A stretch of 64,000 bases of DNA from Bathymodiolus brooksi (lineage: Eukaryota > Mollusca > Bivalvia > Mytilida > Modiolidae). Numbering within the stretch: the stretch's first letter is position 1; each line of letters opens with the position of its first letter. A program made the position numbers and the translations under genes. Below, in pieces: positions 30,309 to 40,048 of the stretch. The DNA lies in contig OY804580.1 of assembly GCA_963680875.1 (NCBI GenBank), forward strand, positions 94,145,353 through 94,209,352. The letters run 5' to 3'. The notes under the pieces were generated by a model. The model was not told where the DNA came from. It made no database searches and saw nothing but the letters and a program-made list of their open reading frames with translations.

Positions 30309-32049
30309 ATACGATGCTAGACTACTTCCCACACATGTCTCAGTGTCTTTCATCAGGAGAGGACAGGATTTGATCACCATTGAACAAGAATACTATGCAT
30401 TTATTCAGCGGGAGTCTGTCCTTTTCACTTAGTGGCTTCTTTTAAATTTGGGAACCATAAGAGCAACGTCAAGTCTGTTGAAAGGAGAGGAATTAAAATA
30501 ACGGAAGTGCAGTAGTTAAAGTTCACTAATAAATATCCCCGTCCGAGCAAAATTTTAAAGTGTGTCGGAGAGACGAAAAAGGTGTGACAACCAGACGGAC
30601 AAACGAACGAATGGACAGCAGAAGTCCTATATACCCCAATCTTTTTTTGGCGGAGGTATACAAATCCTATCAAAAATTAACTTTAGAAATTTAAAAAAAA
30701 TCTACATATCTTGTAAAAGTACCTTTTTTCCCTCTGATCCCTTTTCATATTAAAAAAAAAAACCAAATCACCCCCCCTCCAAATTTTTTTTCGGTATTAA
30801 TAAAATTTGATACGGCACATATTTTTATACCCCTCGCTATCCAGCGGGAGGGGGATATATAGTATATGTCCGTTTGTCCGTGAGTGCTTCCCTCACTGCC
30901 TATGCACTTCCTCCTTAACAACTTGATGGAATTGAATGAATCTTACAGGAAATCTTTAATACCATATGGCAAGGTTCATTAATTTCATGAATTCTTTAGT
31001 ACCAAATGGCATTGTGCACCTTCTATTTTTGTTTTCCCATTTCAACAGTTCTTGCTAAAATTTCTTCACTTTTGGACTTTGTCATTTAAGGCTATGTAAT
31101 TGTCATACAAGGCTATACAATAGAGAGAGGATACTGTTGCTTTATCCATAACTCTTCATAAACAACATAATGGATTTCAATAAAACTTCCAGAGTTTCTT
31201 ATGTTTAGTTTTTGCAAGCATTATTTTTTCCAAAAAGTTCTTCTGTAAGGAGAGCGCTCACTGTACGTCCTGCTATGTTGCTGTTGGTTTTCTTTTTAGT
31301 TCTTCAAAATAGAACAATAGGATTTGAAATAAAAAGTTTATAGCGTTGGGTCTTTTTGACCCCTGTATATCTCGGAAAGAACAACGGTAAGACATTACGC
31401 CAGATCTGTTGGCACACTACCGAATAAAGGTATTAATAATGGTACCGTACTACAAGGCGCATTCAAAAGGGAAACGTCCACAAAAACAGACAAAACCGAT
31501 AAGAAGCTCAACCATCTGAGTTTTCAATCAACGGAACAACTGAACAACAACATGGGGATTAAACGTGACAAGTCGGGAAAATCCAGTAGTCAAATAGTGT
31601 CCAGAATCTGAAGCTCAAGACCATCCCGTAAGATTTGCGAATAGGCAAATTTATGAAGAATACAAACGAAAAACGTAATAAAATCAGACGAAAAATGAAC
31701 CCTCAATATCCCAATCTATGAAAATACCCCCTCATATCCCCCTCCCCCCCCCCCCATGTTTTTTATATATGCCCACTCCAGAAACTTTATAATTCATAAA
31801 TACTGACACACACTCAAACACAAATAAAAATATGACATTTGAACTTCTGAAAGTTTGTCGGCAAGCAAACCCGACTTGAATTGAGTTGCGGGTAATGTAC
31901 GTGAGGAGTACTGTAACGGACAGACATGCAAGATGGGTTTCCCGGTTATAATTAATCAAAACTATTGTATTTATAAAATCGAATTATCTTTTTTTTTTTA
32001 TTACTTTATTTCGTTTTGTCTTTTATTTTTTTCCTTCCATTTTCTTCAT

Positions 32050-32240
32050 ATTTGTTTTCGTTGATTTCGTTTTGCTTTCGTTGGTTTCGTTTTATTTCGT
32101 TTTCATTTCGTTGATTTCGTTTCGTTTGGTTTCGTTTTTTTGATTTCGTTTCGTCTCGTCTCGTTTCGTTTCGTTTTCGTTGATTTCCTTTCGTTTCGTT
32201 TCGTTTCGTTTCTATTTCGTTTCGCACTTTATAGGTACCC
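32050..32240 (-). repeat. Right CGAAA-rich inverted repeat
   Basis: It is the reverse complement of the left arm in sequence type and end (TTTCGCACTTTATAGGTACC). The order of the interrupting words is not fully identical between the arms, so they have diverged by slippage. Confidence 0.85.
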
Positions 32241-32454
32241 TGTAACCGATACAGACATTTTTGTATCGATCCTACCCAACTCGCCAATACCTTTCCAACG
32301 GCATTTACTGGTTGCCCTCCCCTTCTCGTTGTCGCATTGCATGACGGGCTCGTACCTACCTTTATATAGAGCAAAAATTCGAGCATAAAAAAATGGACTC
32401 TTGTAATTTTACAGATAAAACCCTTTTGAAAAAGTACTTTTATCCTTGTGTAAT

Positions 32455-32713
32455 CAGTGCCGTCTTAACACATGGGCACGCGAGGCAGTTGCACGGGGAC
32501 CCACGGGCATATGGACCCCATGCTAATTTATGTATGTTGTGTACGGCGTTTTTTTTTTAACACTGATTTTGTTAGAGGTACCAATACAATAAATATACAT
32601 GTATATTTAATTTTATCGACATTTACATTTTTATTCCTGTCAGTGGTTATGTAGGTATGTGCCCCATGCACGGTATTGCCCGGGGACCTATGATGCTTTT
32701 TAAGACTGCCCTG
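32455..32713. mobile_element. 259-bp hAT-type MITE
   Basis: The ends are CAGTGCCGTCTTAA and TTAAGACTGCCCTG, imperfect inverted repeats that continue as CATGGGCACGC against GTGCCCCATGC-type words. The flanks TGTGTAAT and TCTGTAAA agree at six of eight positions and may be a decayed 8-bp duplication. A CAGTG start and GTCTTAA fit known hAT miniatures. It encodes nothing. Confidence 0.65.
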
Positions 32714-32817
32714 TCTGTAAATACATATTGGGGAAAGGAAAGTGTTAATCAAATTTAGCCTACCTACTAGAATTATGTATTTATATATTGCCATTAGAAA
32801 ATTATCAATTCAGTCTG

Positions 32818-32930
32818 TATGCTCTTTGTTGCTAGGTTATATAATAACAATATTAATGTAAATATATCTTTAGAAGTTTGCAAGATGATATATTCCCAGA
32901 ATGTATACTCTTGATATACCTATATATAAA
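32818..32930. repeat. Direct repeat, left copy (about 110 bp)
   Basis: It matches 33204-33312 with about 85 percent identity: TTTAGAAGTTTGCAAGATG and then CCCAGAATGTATACTCTTGA and TATACCTATATA occur in both. The SINE at 32931 sits exactly at the junction of the two copies. Confidence 0.85.
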
Positions 32931-33203
32931 GGGGCCGTCGTAGCCGTAATCGTATGGTAGTTGGATTTACAACTACCTATGCAATCAGTGCCTATGATAT
33001 CACCACTGATGTTGTGAGTTCGAACCCCGATCAGGGCGAGGTATACAACATTATGTGATAAAGTTTGTCAGTGACTTGCGAAAGGTCTGTGGTTTTCTCC
33101 AGATCCTCCTGTTTCCTTCACCAATCAAACTGACCGCCAGGATATAACTGAAATATTGTTGAAAGTGGCGTTAAACACCATAAAAAAAACAAAAAAAAAC
33201 AAT
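32931..33203 (+). mobile_element. tRNA-derived SINE, full length, plus strand
   Basis: It begins GGGGCCGTCGTAGCCGTAAT with TATGGTAGTTGG (A-box-like), has a clear B box GAGTTCGAACCCC near 33018, and ends GTTGAAAGTGGCGTTAAACA, CC, ATAAAAAAAACAAAAAAAA. This is the cleanest copy in the window and defines the family: tRNA-like head, middle domain GGTTTTCTCCAG...CCTTCACC, conserved 3' domain, A-rich tail. RNA polymerase III transcription is expected from the boxes. Confidence 0.9.
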
Positions 33204-33312
33204 GTTTTGTGCAAGGTTACATAATAATAACATTAATCCTTTGCTAAATGCATCTTTAGAAGTTTGCAAGATGCTATTTTCCCAGAATGTATACTCTTGA
33301 TATACCTATATA
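33204..33312. repeat. Direct repeat, right copy (about 110 bp)
   Basis: Second copy of 32818-32930, directly after the SINE tail. Confidence 0.85.
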
Positions 33313-33485
33313 AATGATATGGCCCCAAGAGAATTGGGAGCAATTTCTTTTTCGAGGCAATCGCCGTCTAAATCCATAATAAGTAAGTAAAAAATGAACA
33401 AGTGGTCCAATTGTAAAACAATGAAAGATATAAAGTCTTTGAAGCCTGATATAAAATCAGAACTTAATAATCATTTGTGAGTAAG

Positions 33486-33745
33486 TGGCTGATTGTTGTT
33501 TAACTCCAACTCAGCAATTTTTCAGCTATATCATGAGGAGAACAAGTTAATTTTGAATGAGATGATGATGAGGTCCACGTTGTAATAGCCCAACACGCCT
33601 AGTTGAATTTTTATAGTGGTAGCTCACTGAAACAACAGTTCGCGGGTAGACATGTCGTCTCGCTCAGACACATTATCCTGATTCCGAGCCAACCAGTCTT
33701 TGCTCTTTCTCCTTAATGCTGCATGCTTAGTGGAGAAGCAACTTG
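33486..33745 (-). mobile_element. Second SINE family, head missing
   Basis: It shares long phrases with 35120-35460 (GTTGTTTAACTCCAACTCAG, TAGCTCACTGAAACAA, GGGTAGACATGTCG, GCATGCTTAG) and ends before the tRNA-like part. Confidence 0.75.
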
Positions 33746-33796
33746 ATTATGTTAGGCTATCTAAAAGTAATATTGAAAATAAGGGTAATAACAAAA

Positions 33797-34012
33797 TTAC
33801 CGAACTCCGAACAATCTTACAAAGGGAAAGTCAAAACTCATAATTATATAAACAGACAAAATCAGTCAACAACCGGAAAACTGAAAACCGTAATGACCCT
33901 GACTTGGTACAGGCATTTCTAAAGAAATGGTGGGTTGAATCAGATTTTAAAGCGCCAAACCTCCCGCTCTCATTACGGTTCAAAGGTTCCGGCTGTCACT
34001 ATAACAGTATTT
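33797..34012. repeat. Copy of a dispersed mussel repeat
   Basis: CTGACTTGGTACAGGCATTT, AATGGTGGGTTGAA and GCGCCAAACCTCCCGCT form a phrase I remember as very common in Mytilus genomic and transcript sequence. No ends were defined here. It supports the host assignment. Confidence 0.5.
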
Positions 34013-34266
34013 AAATACAGGAACAAAATAGGTAAAATAGTTGTCAAAGCAGTACCATATTCGGTGACGTAAATGTCAAAAATATGTTTACGTCACACAT
34101 TGATAAAAATATATCCTTGACATTTTTCTTGACTTCTTTATCTTTATACATTTTCACTATATGAAAATGCATCGCTTATAATCGTTTCTGCAGAGACGGA
34201 ATATATTTCGACAAGATCTTGGTATCGGAATATAAACTTTTTAAGAGATCGAATAAGACGAATCTT

Positions 34267-34899
34267 TTAATAGCCCTGGTCCAGTAGCCTGTTTCTCAGA
34301 TGAAGATGACGTTTCAGGAAATCAGCATAATTGCTACTGGCCCTTGCATAGCGAATCAATTGCGAGATGTAAACACCATATGCAGGAGAAGCTGGTATAT
34401 TGCTGCACATGTTTGGAAAATTTATGATTTTAAAATTGAAGTCGTCCCGTTTATCATAAATTTTAGTACTGAGTTGACCACTGTCGTCAAATTCGAGGTA
34501 TAAGTCCAAAAATGATGCGGACGAAGCTGTATCTGTGGTCTCTTTAACTTCCAGCTCTGGAGGATATATCAATGAAAGAAATTCTGCAAATCTAGAATCA
34601 TTGATAGATAAAACGTCATCAATATACCTGTATGTGAAATTAAAGGCTCTAGCCTCATGAATCTTTTTATCTTTTACAAGCTTTTGAAGAAACTCCGACT
34701 CATATGAGTATAAAAATAAATCGACTAAAAGAGGGGCACAATTCGTACCCATTGGTATGCCGACGACTTGCTGAAACAGTGTCCCTCCAAAGCAGAAAAA
34801 TATGTTATCGATGAGGAACTCCAGCATACTGATCACTTGTTCCTCGGAGTAGCATGTTTTACCTTGAAAGCTTAACAGAGTAAAATAAATTGTCAACAT
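34267..34899 (-). pseudogene. Penelope-like reverse transcriptase fragment
   Basis: The 210-codon frame has GIPMGTNCAPLL at residues 47-58 and the catalytic YRYIDDVL with YIDD at 92-95, then SASFLDLYLEFDDSGQ, YDKRDDFNFKIINFP and SPAYGVYISQLIRYAR. This block order, with G-x-x-MG-T-N-CAP and YIDD, is that of Penelope-like elements in invertebrates rather than L1 or CR1. The upstream part (34900-35059) continues only in other frames and breaks off. No GIY-YIG endonuclease is seen downstream. The fragment has an unbroken palm core. Confidence 0.75.
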
Positions 34900-35119
34900 G
34901 CAAGCATCTAAAACTTAATGTTGTGAGGGAACATGGCTTATCACACCCAAATTTTGAATTGCGCAAAATTATCAAAACGCTTAGAATATGTGACGATATC
35001 GGATAATTTATAATTGAATCGAGTAGATATACAAATGCACCGAAAACATATTGCAACAAAATATGTGATAAACGTTTTTATTATATAAAACAACGTGCAT
35101 AAGAGTGTATCCTACACGA

Positions 35120-35460
35120 GTGAGAAATTGTTGTTTAACGCCAACTGAGCAATTTTTTAGTTATATCATGACGAGAACAAATTAATTTGCAATGAGATGA
35201 TAATGAGGTCCGCTTTGTACTAGACCAACATGCTGAATTGGATTTTTATAGTGCTAGCTCACTGAAACAAGTCTGCGGGTAGACATGTCGCTTCACTCGG
35301 ACACATTATTCTGAATCCGAGCCAACTGTCTTTAGTTTTTCCCCTTAGCATGCTTAGCGGAGAAGAAACAAATATCTTTGACCCCACCGGGGCTCGAGCC
35401 CGCGATCTCCGCACTCTAGACGAGCACGCTAACCATTACGCCACCGATCATGCGGTTGTT
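35120..35460 (-). mobile_element. Second SINE family, full length, with tRNA-like head
   Basis: On the minus strand the head (35455-35385) reads GGTGGCGTAATGGTTAGC (A box) and GCGGGCTCGAGCCCCGG (B box). The rest matches 33486-33745. The flanks TCCTACACGA (35110-35119) and TCCTACATGA (35461-35470) form a 10-bp target duplication with one difference. The tail lies at the left side near 35124. Confidence 0.85.
35385..35455 (-). other. tRNA-like SINE head with A and B boxes
   Basis: TGGCGTAATGG fits the A-box consensus TRGYNNARNNG, and GGCTCGAGCCC is close to the B-box GGTTCGANNCC. I treat it as the polymerase III promoter of the SINE, not as a tRNA gene, because the sequence continues into the SINE body. 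Confidence 0.6.
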
Positions 35461-35636
35461 TCCTACATGAAGTTAAACAAATATAGTCACGTTCATCAGC
35501 ATATCACAAGTTCACATTTGATTTCATTTATTTATTGTCGGAAACTTAAATTTCTGTAATATGTAACTATTTTTATCTCATATTTTGTTGCAATATGTTC
35601 GTTTTTGCATATTAAGAGATTATTACAGATGGCATT

Positions 35637-35748
35637 TTTCATATCGGCCCTGATATCAGACCGAGACTCTCATATCAAGCCCGACAGCGAAGCTGGAGTG
35701 CTGACATGGGTCGAGGGCTGATACCAGGGCCGATATGGAAAATTTCAT
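35637..35748. repeat. Foldback repeat
   Basis: TTTTTCATATCGGCCCTGAT on the left pairs with ATNAGGGCCGATATGGAAAA-type sequence on the right (TACCAGGGCCGATATGGAAA). The arms are about 25 bp and the loop about 60 bp. No target duplication was identified. Confidence 0.6.
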
Positions 35749-35996
35749 GTCATAATCTATTTATCACATATTTTACATTGACGTTTTTCAAGCATTGACT
35801 TTTATATTGCAGAAAAGATAATTGAAATGACAAATTGCGAAAATAAATTCTTTGCTCAATTTCCAAATATTTTTGTTTCGAATCTAGTTTCGAAAAGATA
35901 TCAAACAATGTCGATCAGCCATTAAATAAATTGTGTGTTTACGGTCACCCGACCGACCCTAATTTTTGCTACCGACCCTATCAATTTTTACACATA

Positions 35997-36044
35997 ATTA
36001 TTCCGCCGGAAAGAATATTATGGAGGAAAAATAAAATGTTACAA
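35997..36044. repeat. 48-bp segment shared with 38704-38757
   Basis: CCGCCGGAAAGAATATTATG followed by GAGGA and ATAAAATGTTACAA occurs at both places. In each case it directly precedes a different miniature transposon (36054 and 38757). Confidence 0.8.
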
Positions 36045-36053
36045 ATACATATA

Positions 36054-36743
36054 TAGATACGATAACGTAACCCTCAGTCCGCTTTTGCTCACAGCGAGGG
36101 TTACGAATCGGTCCCGTTCAACGTATGGGAGCAGCGCCCGGAGTGATTCACACCGGGCGTCACTCCGGGCGGTTTTTTGTCCTAATTCCGTTGTAAGTGG
36201 TTGGAAAAATTAACGGGGGTGAAAGATAGATATATTTAGGTAACCCTTGAGGTGATAAGTAAACGCTGCATCAATCCATAGTAGACTTATATCCATCTGA
36301 AAATTTGAATGCATGAAATCTTCTTTCTGTCCGACATTTTGTTTACAAGTTGCTATTTCACGTGCACTTGCCTCGTTTTGGAGATATCCTTATTTGGATC
36401 AATCGTTGTAAAACATCATAGTAACGTTTTTCATATTTGGCATTCAGATCCATATATGGATAGGCTCCGCCCATTACGAGAGTATACGTAAGGTGCCATG
36501 GCGGACAAGAAACAATTTTCGAATACTAAATCGATCGTGAAGGTAGAGACAGGTATTGTAACACTTATTTCGTATCGCCATTACTTAACAATTGTAGGGA
36601 ATATTAAGTTATGACCAGATATGCAAAAAGAAAGTTGAAATATTCATTTAACGAATTTTTAATTTGCTCCCATACGTTGAATGGGACCGATTCGTAACCC
36701 TAACTGGAGCACAAGCGGAATGAGGGTTACGTTATCGTATCTA
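36054..36743. mobile_element. 690-bp Mutator-like MITE
   Basis: The ends TAGATACGATAACGTAACCC are perfect inverted repeats that extend, with some changes, to about 80 bp (ending CAACGTATGGGAGCA on both sides). They are flanked by ATACATATA at 36045-36053 and 36744-36752, a perfect 9-bp duplication. The interior has a GGGCGTCACTCCGGGCGG-type short hairpin and a start codon in strong context (36498). Confidence 0.85.
36498..36552 (+). CDS. Possible captured first exon in the MITE
   Basis: ATG in the context GCCATGG opens MADKKQFSNTKSIVKVET, followed by AG/GTATTG, a plausible splice donor. The frame closes at TAA soon after the donor if not spliced. There is no acceptor or second exon inside the element. 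It resembles the first exon in the TIR of 6993-9790 only in layout (MAD..K, donor after 9-18 codons). Confidence 0.25.
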
Positions 36744-36863
36744 ATACATATACACTCTGCATATACACGGAAAATATATTATAGTCAGAACACTGTAAAT
36801 TTAAATGACAGATTGAGTAATCTTCAAACCCATTATAAAATCAATAGAGTCATGTAAGTTTAA

Positions 36864-37808
36864 AGGCAGACAGTCGCTCAGATTGATTTTTTTTAATATT
36901 GAAAGTTGCCAATATTCGATGTTTTATACTAATTGCAGTTGAAATTTTTCATAATATCATACGTATTTAACCTGGAACGAAGGAACTATGTCGCTGTTTG
37001 ATTTTTTATCTCCCGTAAAGAATTCAATGTTTACCAGCATGATGTTCATATATTCATGAATATGATCATATGACCATTGATGACCTACACAGTGACCTCA
37101 TTCGGTAAAGCGTTTGCGCATGTGCGAAATTGCTTTCTGAAAAAAGCACATGTTATAAATAAAAATATTGACGGATTCTACGGCTGAATCGTATTTTGAT
37201 AGAATTGCATCATAGTTTTTTTTATATATCTTTTTTTTTCAGGAGAAAACGCTAGGTGATATCTCTTTTAAATTACAGACTAAAATAATGAACTTCATGT
37301 CTGTTTTTTTCGAAAAAATATAATCAAGCCAACTCAAGTGTTGTCAATAATATATATATGTAATACAATTCTTTTACAATTTTCCCTTTATCGGGCCCCT
37401 TTGCAGAGCTTGGGTTTGTTTTTATTGATTTCATCACGTATTTTCGATTTTAAGTGTCATTCTTACTAAATACCATTATATAATATTAACTGATTACCCG
37501 GGATCCAATTTCATAGATATATTTCTTAAATTATATTAATTTTAACCAATATTTACCTGCAACATGCTTTCTGGTTATTCATAGCAGTTATCAGTGTCCG
37601 GTAAACTTCGGAAAAGACAGCCGACTTATAATTAGGTGTGTTAATGGCGATTTCACCAACAAACATTCGAATTCTTTTCACTAATTACGACATCATAACC
37701 TATTTTTAAACCTGGCTTCTTGTTCAGAACATTTTATTAGTATAAAACATCGAATATTGGCAACTTTGAATATAAACAAAAAAAATCAATCTGAGCGACT
37801 GCATGCCT
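36864..37808. mobile_element. 945-bp TTAA-flanked TIR element
   Basis: The inverted repeats are about 78 bp (AGGCAGACAGTCGCTCAGAT on the left, with TTGCCAATATTCGATGTTTT inside), flanked by TTAA at 36860-36863 and 37809-37812. It shares its ends and an internal segment (GTCGCTGTTTGATTTT) with the 243-bp element at 15220. No transposase frame is present. It is a piggyBac- or Kolobok-type non-autonomous element. Confidence 0.85.
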
Positions 37809-37812
37809 TTAA

Positions 37813-38304
37813 ATATATTAAAAATTTGATTCATTGGTAACAGTCGATATTGAATATTATTATGCTTTCTGTAAATTTCTTCTGTAATATAAGTTCATAC
37901 GATATTTTGGCATATATCACAAAGAATTATATAGCGTTGATATACTATGCGAAAATGGTATATCTACTATGTCAGTTTCACGCGGGGAAGGTTGGGGTTT
38001 CAGCTGTCTGTCAAGCTATATATAGCTAGTCCACATGCAAGGGGGCGGTTCCAATCTGTCTATCTATCATAGTCGCCACCAACACTATTATTCATGTTAC
38101 TGTTTTTTAATACTTGTTACCGTTGTTAATTAAATTTCAAACTACAAAAATCTTTATATTTTTAAAGCCTTAAATGAAACAAAGAATATTCTCACACTTT
38201 CAAGACTATCTGATCCAATATATTAGTCACCAATATCAGGACCTCCTTTATTGTAATAGTTCTCAATATATTTTGTCTATATATAACAGTCAGCATAATA
38301 ATAA
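37813..38304. other. Stretch without a recognisable gene
   Basis: AT-rich sequence. Only short frames and an ATA/ATT-rich end (ATAATAATAATAAT at about 38295) are seen. Confidence 0.5.
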
Positions 38305-38478
38305 TAATAATGTTGTGTTAGCAATGACTATGCCATATAGTGGTTAGGGTTGAAGACATAGTGCACTCCCCTTCGGGTCGTGCACTATGTCTTCAACCTT
38401 ACTCCCCTTCAGGTCGTGCACTATGTCTTCAACCCTGACCACTATATTGGCATAGTCATTGCTAACACAACATTATTA
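38305..38478. mobile_element. Foldback element with about 60-bp arms
   Basis: The left arm (TAATAATGTTGTGTTAGCAA through AGGGTTGAAGACATAGTGCA) is the reverse complement of the right arm (38415-38478), with few mismatches. The centre contains two tandem copies of a CTCCCCTTCRGGTCGTGCAC block plus CTATGTCTTCAACC, so the right arm's inner part is duplicated. Confidence 0.8.
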
Positions 38479-38703
38479 TATAAATGGAAGAAGATGAGAA
38501 CAATGATATTGTTGCATATATACAAGACCAAAAGTACTCACAGAATGGAAATGAAAGAGTCAAAAGAAAATTTATAATGTGCAATGTTATCCACGGATAT
38601 ATTTTGATATTACATTTCTTCCATCTCATTTGGAAAATACATAATAGCATTGGAATAAATTTAATATTGAAATATTGTTCAAGGATAATATTTTATATTA
38701 AAA

Positions 38704-38756
38704 ATAATCCGCCGGAAAGAATATTATGGAGGATAAAAAATAAAATGTTACAAGTA
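38704..38756. repeat. Second copy of the 48-bp shared segment
   Basis: Homologous to 35997-36044, with the extra run GATAAAA before AATAAAATGTTACAA. Confidence 0.8.
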
Positions 38757-38957
38757 CAGGGGCGGATTCAGGGGGGGGGGGAGGGCGCACCCGGCGCCCC
38801 CCAACCCAAAAAAAATTGGAAAAAAAAAAATTTGTTTGGCGTAAAATCGTGATTTTTCACACGAAATACCCGAAACATTTTCGCGCCTCCCTCCGCTCGG
38901 CGCATTTTTTTTAAGTGCACCCCCCCCCCTAGCTTGAAATCCTGGATCCGCCCATGA
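38757..38957. mobile_element. hAT-type MITE (CAGGGGCGGAT...ATCCGCCCATG)
   Basis: The ends CAGGGGCGGATTCAGG and CCTGGATCCGCCCATG are imperfect inverted repeats. The inside is G/C-homopolymer-rich at both ends with GCGCACCCGGCG. AAGTA precedes and follows it, overlapping the ends, so the duplication is unclear. The CAGGGGCGGAT start is common among invertebrate hAT miniatures. Confidence 0.65.
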
Positions 38958-39733
38958 AGTACACCCCCTGGAGATATGACTTGTTGCATTTTGAATTTAT
39001 GGAATATGAAAAATTAAACATATTTTGAGTAAATATATAAAAAATATATTTTAGTAGACCTTCAGTGATCTTCATAAATTAACAGCGTTGTACAGTATAG
39101 TTCTTTCTATCTTCATCACTTATATCGGGGTCCTATGGTACCGTGGTAGTTTAATTAAAAATAAGGCGGCGAAAATCGATTGAAATATCACGTGGAACAC
39201 GGAACCATAGGACGACCAGGAGGTGCCATAGGGTCGGACTACCAATAATAATGTACTGTAAAATATAAATCAGCATTCAGATGCACTCTAGGTGTCAAAC
39301 CAATAATTCACCGATCAGAGCTTAGGACAAAAGTAGTCCCTTTTAAAGAATATAGTTCCTTTCGCTTTGTTGTATTGTGACAAATACTGAATAGAATGGA
39401 ATAATTAAAATTGATAATTGAAGTTAAATATATAAGGATTATTTTGAGCCCAAATTTGATGCACTTAGTTGTATTTTAATACCTCTATGGAGGATTTGAT
39501 GTATGACCAATAAATATTGAATTTCCCGGGGATGACCGAGCTATTTTTAGAGTAGGTGTTTTCCATAGCCTGGCATTTCACTGCAAGACTTTAAACATTC
39601 CCTGATATTTTCACAGAATGTAGAGGAATCATGTACGTTTCAGAAAATATATGGTCTTAGAAAGGTTAAACTTAAGATAAAATAGCCAGGCAGGCTCGAA
39701 AAAACACAAATTTAGTAGAAAATGTTAAAGAAA
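38958..39733. other. 3' flank of the actinoporin-like gene
   Basis: AT-rich. It contains a small inverted pair GGTCCTATGGTACC / GGAACCATAGGAC (about 39128-39215). For the minus-strand gene, no clear AATAAA was picked out in the first 200 bp after the stop. Confidence 0.4.
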
Positions 39734-40048
39734 TTAATCATAGGTTTCACACCTCAAGGAGAGGGTTATTATTGTCCTCTGTCCTGTTCTCATATACCCT
39801 GAAAGATTTAGGCGGAATTTACCAAAATGATATGTTGAATGGTGTCTGCAGTTATGTGTAATGTCAGTATACCAATTAGGATCTTCAACTTCTGTAAAAC
39901 TAACATCCATTCTATTAGATAAGGTAGAACCAAAAATGAAAGGTATAGACCACCTCACAAATAATTTAGAGGCAAACACCCCGTGCTGGATTTTCCATGC
40001 CACTCCACCCATTGATCCAAGCACAGAATATGGGAACTTATGAGTTAC
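39734..40048 (-). CDS. Actinoporin-like protein, last exon (probable)
   Basis: The exon starts after the acceptor TTATTTGTTTCAG (rc of 40049-40061) in phase 0 and encodes 104 residues to TAA at 39734. It has a glycine-rich start (VLGSMGGVAWKI), an aromatic strand-rich middle (RWSIPFIFGS, DPNWYTDI) and a C-terminal LSGYMRTGQRTIITLSL before the end. The order and the length, together with the upstream exon (41410-41596), fit the actinoporin/anemone-cytolysin fold, a secreted pore-forming type known in mussels. Recognition is by pattern and memory; the key lipid-binding aromatic positions were not verified. The longer open frame up to 40195 runs into the tandem repeat and is not coding. Confidence 0.5.
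   Translation of the reverse strand, partial: VTHKFPYSVLGSMGGVAWKIQHGVFASKLFVRWSIPFIFGSTLSNRMDVSFTEVEDPNWYTDITHNCRHHSTYHFGKFRLNLSGYMRTGQRTIITLSLRCETYD

Larger units (their letters stand above)
30113..32240. mobile_element. 2.1-kb Mutator-like element with CGAAA-rich inverted repeats
   Basis: The ends GGGTACCTATAAAGTGCG are perfect inverted repeats, flanked on both sides by TGTAACCGAT (30103-30112 and 32241-32250), a perfect 10-bp target duplication. The inverted repeats run on for about 200 bp as irregular (CGAAA)n with interspersed ATCAACGAAA words (to about 30308, and from about 32050). A 9-11 bp duplication and long inverted repeats are the hallmark of MULEs. No transposase is present. 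The interior has a stem-loop (CCCCTCGCTATCCAGCGGGA at about 30832) and short C and A runs, but no gene. Confidence 0.85.

Noticed and set aside
30019..30432. 137-codon plus-strand frame and its minus-strand mirror
   Set aside because: It is made almost wholly of the CGAAA-rich inverted repeat; low-complexity open frame.
35385..35455. Functional tRNA gene
   Set aside because: A and B boxes are present, but the sequence runs on into a SINE body flanked by target duplications.
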